Shown piece by piece: positions 44,255-64,000 of a stretch of DNA of 64,000 nt (positions are counted from its first letter, which is position 1; the number at the start of each line of letters is the position of its first letter). Below the pieces are notes generated by a model. That model ran no database searches. It was not told the origin of the DNA and saw nothing but the letters and a program-made list of their open reading frames with translations. The position numbers and the translations under genes are program-made. The stretch covers positions 620,001-684,000 of the forward strand of contig BCHU01000004.1 in assembly GCA_001599715.1 (NCBI GenBank), written 5' to 3'. The DNA comes from Phaeotremella fagi (taxonomy: Eukaryota; Basidiomycota; Tremellomycetes; Tremellales; Phaeotremellaceae).

Positions 44255-44524
44255 AAAAGAGCTGCAATCAACTAGATGTGTCACACAATGGTCATTACAG
44301 CTATCGATCTCAATGAAAATGGTCAACCTGTTAGGTACAAGGTTGAGAGTTCATGGGGTGAAGCTTGAGGTCGTAAAAGTTGGTTTATGATGACTGCTGA
44401 ATGGTTCAGGGAATTTGGGTATCAGGTCGTCGTTCCTCGATCTCTTGTTGATGAGAAATTGCTCGAGCTGTATGATACAGCTGATATTACTACTTTGGAT
44501 CCATGGGACCCGTTGTTATACTGA
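44255..44524 (+). pseudogene. Bleomycin hydrolase (C1B) C-terminal remnant with internal stop
   Basis: From the ATG at 44288 the frame reads HTMVITAIDLNENGQPVRYK, then VESSWGEA, a TGA at 44366-44368, then GRKSWFMMTAEWFREFGYQ and VVVPRSLVDEKLLELYD, ending with WDPLLY and TGA at 44522-44524. This is the C-terminal segment of bleomycin hydrolase (papain-like Blh1/Gal6), including the His motif (TMVITAIDL) and the Asn-containing SSWGE region in altered form. The rest of the enzyme, with the catalytic Cys, is absent upstream. Just before it a related stretch (RLKELQSTRC) is in another frame, so there is also a frameshift. No GT-AG intron removes the stop. It is a decayed fragment. Transcription is unknown. 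Confidence 0.75.
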
Positions 44525-44780
44525 TTATGTATGCGGAAATGTACTTGTGTCCGTCCTACTAGAGACATGGTGCTTTTGAGAGAGTGACCGGCTGATCTTT
44601 TGGTACAAGGAAGTCCAATGATGAAGCTGACTTGAGCTGAGGAACACGAGCTGTAATGTTGATTTCTCATCACCCCCATAATGAGTCGAAATACCTCAAA
44701 ACAGATATTTCTTACGGGAAACCGGATACAAACATCTCATAACATTATAATTTCTATTATTGGATTCTACGTAAGTTCAT

Positions 44781-45993
44781 TTATTTCTTCGACTCCTTGT
44801 ATCTAATCAAGAATGAAGTCAAATCTTCAATCTCCGGGAATTCTCGATGACATTCAGCCACGTCCACGTTGTATCCGTATCTGTCAAAGAACTACGTACA
44901 TGGTCAGAGACTGACGAACCTTCAGATTGGATATAGACGACTTACTCTACTCATTAGATATAAAGGATATACCGCCCAAAGAGCGATAGTAGCGATAAAA
45001 GTATAAGTCAATTCGATAGGTGTACCCATAACCTAAACATCCGTTAGTACTGAGAGAGAATAGTGATCTGAGAAAAACGAACATTTCGATAAATAGCTTC
45101 AAGTTCAGTAACAGTAAACTGATCCCCAGCCAATCTAATCTCCTTATTCAAATATTTTCCAGGATCCAGAAAAGCTTTAGCTCCAGCAATCCCAATATCC
45201 CTAACCGATACCATCTGATGTTTACGATCAGGATTTTCAATAAACGTCTTCCTCAGTAACATGGTCCTCGAGACTTTAAACATGAACGCTGAAGTTGGTA
45301 ATAGATTATCCATGAATTGTGTAGGTCGAAGAATGGTATATGGAACAGGTGGATTTAGAGATTTTAGATGATTTTCTATTTTACGTTTGACTTCGAATCT
45401 GTGACAAATCAGTTTTAACTTGCGAGATCGAGTGGAAAGACATACCCTGATGCGCCTGTATCTTTCAATCCACCAAAATCAACTGAAGAATAGACAAAAT
45501 GTTTAACACCATAAGCCTGAGCAGCGTCAACGATAGCTTTACCTGAATCTGAGATCAGCATATTGATCAATAACCATTCAACAGACATACCCTGCTTCAC
45601 CTCAGTTTTCTCATCAACATAACCCTGAACACTAAATATCCCATAAACATCCCCTTTACTCAACCCAATACGTTCAAACTCCTGTTCAGGTGAATCCATA
45701 ACATTCTGTTGAACGGGTACAACTTTAACACCAGGAAGGGATTGAAGACTGATCGAAGAATTTGAAGCTGCATTTCTAGATAACGCTAGGATTCTATAAG
45801 GTAGTTCTGCTGTTGATGAAGTTTCTTCGTTGGCTTTAGATAGTGCCTAAGCGAGTAGATCAGTTAACGCTCGAGTGGAGTGGAAGGCGGAAATATTTAC
45901 TTTTATCAAAGCTGTTCCTTGTTGTCCTGTTGCTCCGAAGACTACTATAGTCTTTGTAGAGGACGAGGATGGGGATGTAGTTGAGCTCGACAT
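44781..45993 (-). CDS. NmrA-like NAD(P)-binding protein
   Basis: Six exons (45901-45993, 45591-45846, 45446-45542, 45083-45398, 44946-45032, 44781-44891) give 319 residues. The start TIVVFGATGQQGTALIKAL is the Rossmann GxxGxxG motif of NmrA/HSCARG-type atypical short-chain dehydrogenases. VYGIFSVQGYVDEKTEVKQG, AYGVKHFVYSSVDFGG, PYTILRPTQFMDNL and HQMVSVRDIGIAGAKAFLDP follow. The Tyr-x3-Lys catalytic pair of true dehydrogenases is not conserved, as in NmrA, so it probably acts as a redox (NADPH) sensor or isoflavone-reductase-like protein. A hydrophobic segment near the C-terminus (ELTYTFIATIALWAVYPL) could touch a membrane. The substrate cannot be told. Confidence 0.85.
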
Positions 45994-46499
45994 TGATGTT
46001 GATGCTGATTTGTGGTATGAGTTGCGAAATAGATAGATTGTTCGAAGTTTTTGAAGATGAAGATGGATTCGAATCGAGACTGAATGGACGAGTATTTATA
46101 CCTCAATGATCACGTCTCAGAGATAATTTTTATCAGTAAGCCGAGTCTAAGCTTACATTACCTCTCGGTGAGGATGTTAGATGATAGATGATAGATGTTA
46201 ATCCAAGATGAATAATTGTTCAAATAATGTTACTCCATGTTATCAACCAGCGATTGAATTGAGTAAGCCATTCGGTTATCGTAACCGAGAAGGAGTTACG
46301 GTTAATTAAGCATTGTATGGCAACAAGGAGTCATCTATGTATATCTATATCATAAAGGTATGCATGCAATTGATCTTATCTTACTATTGAACAGAATAAA
46401 GAGACGAGGGAAAACAAATGAAAAGATGAAAGAAAGAGAGAATAAACACAAAAGTAATCGTATATAAAAGAGACGAAAGGTAAAAGATATAAACCCCAC
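45994..46499. other. Intergenic region, NmrA promoter and TOM1 3' UTR
   Basis: About 0.5 kb lies between the NmrA-like start and the TOM1 stop, both minus strand. It contains short GATGATAGAT-type direct repeats (about 46170-46200) and is A+T-rich near 46200-46360. No gene recognised. Confidence 0.35.
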
Positions 46500-58238
<11,739 letters not shown>

Positions 58239-58509
58239 AATGAAGGAATCAACGAGTTGCCATTGGTATAGGTATCGATGAGTGGATGGGTGGGTGGGTG
58301 AGTAGATGAGTGATCGATGAAAAGGTATATAAATATATAAAAAGTTGTTAAAAGTTGAGTACAATCCAACACAGTGGAAGGTTCAAGAAGTCTATGCTAA
58401 ACTCAACAATTCAACGGGTGACACCGTGAGAAAGTAATTAGGGATTAGTAACTTAAGTATCAAGTGGTAACACTAACTCCTACTTCCAACACTGTCCTCT
58501 GACATCAAC
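58239..58509. promoter_or_regulatory. Divergent promoter TOM1/NRK1
   Basis: A 271-bp gap separates two divergent start codons. A GTGGGTGGG-type G-rich patch lies at 58284-58302 and a TATATAAATATATAA stretch at 58326-58341, which could serve as a TATA-like element for either gene. No other site is claimed. Confidence 0.4.
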
Positions 58510-59565
58510 ATGGACAACACCACAACACCTAAGAAGAGAAGGGTATTACTAGTAGGTGTAGGGTACGTCAAATCTCACCACCACATTCCAGTCAACTAAC
58601 CATAACACCGCAGAGGAGCAAGTTGTTCAGGTAAAACCCTCCTAGCAAAACATCTTCGCAAGATAATCCCAAACTCCACAATCCTACATCAAGATGATTT
58701 CGCTCCCGTAAGTCCCAATCCCAATCTCAATCACTAACCCAACCCCCAAAGCCCGTAGACCAAGTCCCCTATTCCCCCCTCTACCCAGATATCCAAGATT
58801 GGGACGACCCACCGACCTGCATCCTTTGGTCCGAATTTTGTCGGACGTTGCACCATATACGGGACAGGGGTGATATACCAGAATTACATAGCTCACATGA
58901 TCATCTTAATAAACAGGTTGAAGTTGAGGTTCGAGATTCGGTTTTAAGGTTTAAAGACAAGTTTCAGAAGTATTTGCTTGATAATGCTCAAGAGGAGGAG
59001 ATTTTGGTTTTTTTGATAGACGGTTTCGTACTTTATTGGGATCCTGTCAGTTATATTTCAATCTTGATTTCATATATGAGAAAGAATACTGATGGTTTAC
59101 ATAGGAAGTCGTCTCTACAATTGACGTAAAGTTATTTCTAAGAGTTCCACATGATGTACTGAAAAAACGGAGAGAAGAAAGACAAACATATGTATTACAA
59201 AGTAAGTCTTTCCTTTCCCCCACACCCACACCCATTCCCATTCCTATCAAACAACCATACCCATCAACCGGGAACCCACACTAAACCGAGTAGATCCTGA
59301 CGACGCAGCAGCCGGTGGAGTCTGGGTCGATCCACCCAACTATTTCACCCAAATAGTCTATCCAGGCTACGTCCAAGCCCACAAACACATCTTTCTAAAT
59401 CAAGATATAGAATCCGGACCACTCACACCTGAATGGAGTGAATCCGGTGAAAATTTGATAGTCCTAACTCCTGGTGATGGGGTTGAGGAGATGACGGAAG
59501 CCGTTGAGAGGAGTTGTCAAGCTATTTATCAGGCCTTTGAAAATGGGTTGGGGAAGGTTATTTGA
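58510..59565 (+). CDS. NRK1: Nicotinamide riboside kinase NRK1
   Basis: Five exons (58510-58562, 58614-58707, 58752-59045, 59105-59201, 59294-59565) give 269 residues. The P-loop GGASCSGKTLLAKHL opens the protein. HQDDFAPPVDQVPYSP is the nucleoside-binding Asp motif of Nrk kinases, followed by DIQDWDDP. ILVFLIDGFVLYWDPEV is Walker-B-like, and FLRVPHDVLKKRREERQTYV is the LID Arg/Lys segment. GGVWVDPPNYFTQIVYPGYVQAH is highly typical of eukaryotic Nrk1. The enzyme phosphorylates nicotinamide riboside to NMN in the NAD+ salvage pathway. An intron interrupts just before the P-loop. The 92-nt intron 59202-59293 is longer than usual and C-rich. Confidence 0.92.
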
Positions 59566-59590
59566 ATATTAGATCTTTTTTAGATGAGGT

Positions 59591-60663
59591 TTAGGGTTGA
59601 TTTGTGATTATTAATGTAGACCATCTTGAACATTTGACGTTGATGATATCTCCATCGATTGTTTTAGAGAGAGGATGAAGAACGAAGTCATCGGTTTCAG
59701 AGATGTCTAAACCGAGTTGACCATATTTATCTACGGAAAATTCAGTGAATCATTCTACCACCATAAAAGAAAGGCCATACTAGAACCTTTAACCCAAATC
59801 TGATTATCCTGATCAACAAGAACCAAATGATCAGTCCCAATCCCAACCAACCTAATTTCCATATCTTTCTCCATACTAACAAACTCTGGTCGAGCCAACG
59901 AATCAAATAAGTATAAATCACCACCTGCAACCAAAGCCACCCGATTCCCACATCCCAAATCAGTGAACACCGTCAACTCAAACCCTTCCATCTCTTCTAC
60001 CAATTTCAACATCATTGATGAAGGATTTTTACGATCAACTTCTACTTCTAGTAGATGATGAATACCTCCGATGATTTGGATGAAGAATCTTGATTCTGTA
60101 CTATGGAATTTATATTTTGTCGTAGGGGTGATCAAGGGATGTGTTAATTGAATCCCGTTAGAGTTGAACATGAAATCTTCTAGAGTTTTATAATTGATTA
60201 TCCCTTCTTTAGCTTGAAGGTTTATCAGTCCAAACATTCGAAAACAATATACCCACAAGAAACGAAAACCCCATAACAATTTATACAGATATCATCGACC
60301 ACACCCTCAAACACCCGTCCATCAAATAAAGACACTGTCCCATCCTCAAGTAAAACCCCCAAACAGTGTCTATCATCACCAAAGATCCTCTTGATTCCAC
60401 CACTGGTGGTGGTTGAAAGGAAGTTCTTAAAATCCAGTGGATAATCGACTCCCCAACAGAAGATCCCATTTTCGTCTAGACGATTCAGTCCATGATCATG
60501 AGGTTTGGTACGGGACTTACCTCGACCTATCGTACCGTTCCATGACGTCCATAGTAATTCACATTTATCGCTTCGCCAAACCTCTTTAGCGGGATTTATG
60601 ATGGGATCATCAGATTGATCAATGTTCTTACATATGTTATTACCGAGTGCTAGAATACGCATT
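59591..60663 (-). CDS. RCC1-repeat (beta-propeller) protein
   Basis: The frame starts at MRILALGNNICKNIDQSDD (ATG 60663) and ends with a TAA at 59591. Segments that look like RCC1 blades: CELLWTSWNGTIGRG, RHCLGVLLEDGTVSLFDG, GNRVALVAGGDLYLFDSL, TDHLVLVDQDNQIWVKGSNKYGQLGLDI (the canonical N-x-x-GQLG turn) and CSRWSTLII. An intron near 59713-59762 is needed to create the NKYGQLG motif. The intron near 60220-60290 could not be fixed because more than one donor works, so residues around that point are uncertain. Length of about 300 residues is short for a full seven-blade propeller, like Ats1/DELE-type proteins in tRNA wobble-uridine modification. That role is a guess. Confidence 0.65.
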
Positions 60664-60838
60664 GGTGGTGGTGGTGGTATCAATAACTGGACATTGTGTT
60701 ATGGAAAGGTAAACACTTCTGGTAACGTAAACTGGGATCGAAGACGGAATCAAATTTCCATTATGAACAGCGAAGAAACTCGTTCTTCCATCTTCATTTT
60801 CACCATCTCAAAAAATGTCAACACCAACTTTGATTTCA

Positions 60839-61496
60839 ATGATCAAACCCATCCACCCCTTCAACGCCATAGCCTCCTCCTCCCGAACCCATCTCAAACG
60901 ATTATCGTAAGTCGAAAATCCAAAACCAACAGTTTTATCCCAACTTTTTATTTACATTTAGTACAACCCCATCAAGAACTTCATCAACATCCATCCAAAC
61001 CCAACCGCTAAAGTTCCCAACCTTGAAACCAATCAAACCCAAAAACAAAATCCACATAGCAACCCTGCATCTCCGATCCCATTCCCCAGAACCTCTCAAC
61101 CTCTTCACAGAATTCACCTTACACACCGCAACCTCCTTCCGAATCCCTACCACCCTCCCAGTCCCTCTCCCAACCACCACCACACTCATAACAGTACCTA
61201 AATCACCATTCGTTCATAAAAAATCACAAGAGAATTTCAACGTTAGTCACCATAAACGTTTAATCAAGGTTTACGATACTGATCCAGAGACGCTGGATTT
61301 GTTTTTACGGTATTTGAGAGTTAATGGTGTTGGGGGTGTTGGGGTTAAAGTTTATTTGAATGAGTTTGTGGATTTTGGGTTTGGGGGGAAGGAGTTGGAG
61401 GGTGTTAAAAGGTTGGGGGCGGGGTTGATTGAGAAGACTGCTGAGAGTTTGAAGGAGGGTTTGGGGGAGGGGGATTTGAAAGAGGTCAAGGCTTAG
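60839..61496 (+). CDS. RSM10: Mitochondrial small-subunit ribosomal protein uS10m
   Basis: Two exons (60839-60906, 60962-61496) give 200 residues. The start MIKPIHPFNAIASSSRTHLK and the Ser/Thr-rich continuation form a mitochondrial presequence. The uS10 core includes HIATLHLRSHSPEPLNLFTEF, TTLITVPKSPFVHKKSQENF, HKRLIKVYD and LDLFLRYLRVN; VHKKSQENF is the marker of mitochondrial S10. It binds 3' domain 16S-like rRNA in the mitoribosome head. The DNA changes sharply from almost G-free (first 400 nt) to almost C-free (last 200 nt) on the coding strand. It is divergent from the RCC1 gene by 175 bp and convergent with SEC17. Confidence 0.9.
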
Positions 61497-61639
61497 ATAA
61501 TAAGACGGATGAATCAGATTCTTAGAGAAACCCCATATCAAACACCGATTCGCATTCATAAAATACAAAAATCAAAACATCTTATCATACAAATCTCAAA
61601 CCAGCCTAGACACTCTAAACAGTAGTCGCCCACCTCCAC

Positions 61640-62836
61640 CTACGTCAAAGCACCTTCATCCTCTTCCAAAGCCTTTTTGATCCTCAACAAAACCCCAGTT
61701 TTCCAATTATCCAATTTGGTAACCTGATCATAACCAAACACAGCAGCCGTGAATCGTTCCAAGTCACCTTGTTCACAAGCGTCCATAAGTTCAATAGCGA
61801 ATTTAGCTTCACGTGTCGAAGGGAAAGTAACATCTTTCTTAGCAAAGATATCCATCAATCTTTGTGTCGTTACGAGATCCTATAGAAGTAGTCTTTGATC
61901 AGCCATTCACTCTTTTCAACATGATGCTAAGAAGACCCACTCCCATGGCCATGGAACACATTGCGGCTCTTAGGAAATATTCTTTGACTGAATATTTTGT
62001 TAGAGCTGATGTTAATGACCAATCGGCAACGATCTGATATAACTCCATTGATCTTTGGAAATCAAGTAAGTCAGCTGAAAGTTCGGCAGCTTGTTGATAA
62101 CATTGATTGGCCGTGCTGTGGAGTTGAGAGTTAGTCTGATTCGTTGTGGACATTGACGAACTCACGCATTGGCATCCTCTTGTTTATACCAATCGCCAGC
62201 TCTTACGAAACTATCTCTAGCTTTCGCAATGTCGAGTCCATCTTGTGCGTAAATTCCAGCGATCTAATCACCGCTGTCAGCTGTGATCAAACACTTTAAG
62301 ACATATGACCCACCTCCTTCTCTCGATCAGCAGCTTGTCTGAAATTACCAGCTTGAACCAAAAGCTTGATAGTCTGATGTAAAGCTGTAACGGCGGCTAC
62401 GTGGCAATGTCAGTTGAATCTTTTTAATCCGGAGTAGCGACGCTAGACTAACCCTCTGGATCACTCTTCTTATAACTCTTAGCAGCGTTGTGGAAAGCGT
62501 TCATAGCGTCGTTAACCTCATTAGCTTGTTGTCTACAAGCGGCTTCTCTAAACGACAAATTAGTCATCATCACCGAATTCCAGAAGAGAGATAGATACCT
62601 CTCAAAAGCTTGTCCAGACTCTCTCCATCTTTTCTCAACTTTATATGCGTTAGCTGCCTGCGTAGTAATCGCTTATTCAGTATGATATAGAACACCAGGT
62701 TAGGACAGACTACCCACCTGAGCGAACAAATCACCTGCTTCTTCAAATTTCGAACTTGAACTTCCGAACCATCCTACTGATGATGAAGCTTTCTTTTCTG
62801 CTCTGGCTAGTATTTCGTCACCTGCTGATTTACCCA
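61640..62836 (-). CDS. SEC17: Alpha-SNAP, SEC17
   Basis: The gene starts at the ATG at 62836 (exon 62718-62836, then 62599-62657 and more) and ends with TAG 61642-61640; about eight exons encode about 290 residues. MGKSAGDEILARAEKKASS is the membrane-touching N-terminus, with the hydrophobic loop GWFGSSSSKFEEA. TPR-like helices follow: LFAQAANAYKVEKRW, FHNAAKSYKK, DSFVRAGDWYKQED, YQQAAELSADLLDFQRSMELYQIVADWS. The C-terminus WKTGVLLRIKKALEEDEGALT activates NSF/Sec18; the penultimate-Leu ending (here EGALT) is close to the conserved DDLT/EDLT tail but not identical. Sec17 loads Sec18 on SNARE complexes to disassemble them, including those of the SYN8 type encoded at the other end of the window. 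Confidence 0.92.
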
Positions 62837-63126
62837 TTGTTGATGTGGTGTGGTGTGGTTGTGGTTATAGAAGTTGAAGATATAGATGTAAATTGTAGAT
62901 TGTTGTCTCCAACGTCGGCTTGGCTGGCAGGAGTGAGTGGTGACGCAGTGGAGAGCATCGGTATTAGTGTATTACCGAGATGTGGCACATCCATTCGTTG
63001 ATCTATTTCTACAACTTGGTTCTTTCTATCTCTTCTCTATTTCTATCTTACTCATTCTATTTCATTTTTTAATAACAAAAGGCGCTCAAACAGATAATTA
63101 TTCAACAAGGAGAACAATAGTAGAAA
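62837..63126. promoter_or_regulatory. Divergent promoter SEC17/U2AF35
   Basis: A 290-bp gap separates two divergent start codons. TGGTGTGGTGTGG-type repeats sit beside SEC17 and a pyrimidine-rich leader (63005-63065) sits before U2AF35. No gene recognised. Confidence 0.4.
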
Positions 63127-64000
63127 ATGGCCTCCCATTTAGCCCATATCTTGTAAGTAATCCATCCCCGTTCTCCAAAAAATCTGGTTCGTGCTAACGA
63201 CATTCATCCAGTGGTACAGAACAAGACAGAGTCAACTGTTCGTTCTATCTCAAAATCGGTGCATGCAGACATGGAGACAGATGTTCTAGGTAAGTGTTTC
63301 CATCTCACTTGGAGCTTTGGAGTGCTTGTTGCACGCGAAGAACCAAGTTTCATCAGAATAACATTAACACCCAGTAGGAAACATATCAAACCTCAATTCT
63401 CCCAAACCATCCTCCTTCCAAACGTATACAACAACCCAGGCCATACCCCAGAAGGTCAATCAATGACCCCAGCCCAACTTCAAGCAGATTTCGATAGGTT
63501 CTACGAAGATTTCTACATGTGAGTAAACCATCATTCATTCTTGCTGAAAGCTGAAGCTGACTAATCAAAAGTGAATTATGTAAATACGGTCATGTACTAG
63601 AAATGCACGTTTGCGATAACGTCGGTGATCATTTACTTGGAAACGTTTACGCTAGATTCGAATGGGAGGCGGAAGCTGCTAAAGCTGTCGAGGGGTTGAA
63701 TGATAGATGGTACGCTATGAGACCTTTACATTCGGAGTTGTCGCCTGTTACGGATTTCAGAGAGGCTTGTTGTAGACAGAACGAGTTGGGTGAATGTAAA
63801 CGTGAAGGGTGAGTGGTGTTTTCTTTCAATAACTCAAAACAGATAAGCTGACTGAAACAGATTCTGTAATTTCATGCACCTATGTCATCCAACCAAAGCA
63901 CTCGTATCCTCCCTAAACGCTTCACAGAGATTATCGATCAGACTAAGGAAATCGAATAACAACGGTCATTCAATCCAAGATGATAGTTTAGGTTGGACAC
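63127..64000 (+). CDS. U2AF small subunit (U2AF35), 5' part
   Basis: Exons 63127-63152, 63212-63289, 63375-63518, 63572-63808 and 63861 onward; the gene runs off the right edge. [21 protein letters not shown] starts the protein and is typical of U2AF35. A CCCH zinc finger ([20 protein letters not shown]), a U2AF homology motif/RRM ([54 protein letters not shown]) and the second CCCH finger ([22 protein letters not shown]) follow. U2AF35 reads the AG of 3' splice sites with U2AF65. The short Ser/Arg tail is beyond the window. Confidence 0.93.

Overview
This window is nuclear DNA of an intron-rich fungus, most likely a tremellomycete basidiomycete of the Kwoniella/Cryptococcus type (inferred). 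The signs are many short introns of about 34-65 nt with gtaagt/gtgagt donors, very small exons, genes 100-500 bp apart, and a full set of fungal housekeeping genes (MGM101, COY1/CASP, YAF9, LSB5, TOM1, SFI1). I saw no rRNA, tRNA, CRISPR array or recognisable transposon.

Layout. 0-9 kb: 3' end of a PSR1-like phosphatase, the OST4 microprotein, a Qc-SNARE (SYN8 type), a secreted M28 aminopeptidase, an intronless membrane protein with papain-like Cys/His motifs and no name, and COQ6. 9-24 kb: LSB5 (VHS-GAT), YAF9 (YEATS), MGM101, a type IIC-like P-type cation ATPase, APE2/APN2, and a CaM kinase. 24-34 kb: a Zn2Cys6-PAS regulator with a 2.3 kb upstream gap, Ku70, and a Josephin deubiquitinase. 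34-46 kb: COY1, SFI1, otubain, a Pba1-like proteasome chaperone, a small unknown ORF beside a bleomycin-hydrolase relic, and an NmrA-like protein. 46-64 kb: the giant HECT ligase TOM1, nicotinamide riboside kinase, an RCC1-repeat protein, mitochondrial uS10m, SEC17, and the 5' part of U2AF35.

How the genes work together. They are mostly independent housekeeping genes. Three themes recur: DNA repair (APE2, Ku70, and Mgm101 in mitochondria), ubiquitin-proteasome (Josephin and otubain deubiquitinases, Pba1, TOM1), and SNARE/Golgi traffic (SYN8, SEC17, COY1). Many neighbours are divergent and share short promoters (OST4/SYN8, LSB5/YAF9, APN2/CMK, Ku70/Josephin, COY1/SFI1, TOM1/NRK1, RCC1/uS10m, SEC17/U2AF35).

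The least ordinary items are the intronless papain-like membrane protein at 4.9-6.3 kb, the bleomycin-hydrolase remnant next to a perfect 13-bp tandem duplication at 44 kb, a perfect 28-nt palindrome on the stop codon of the Josephin gene, and a C-rich to G-rich strand switch inside several coding regions. Exon models were assembled by hand from GT-AG sites and reading frame. Where the exon sum is divisible by three the protein length is given.
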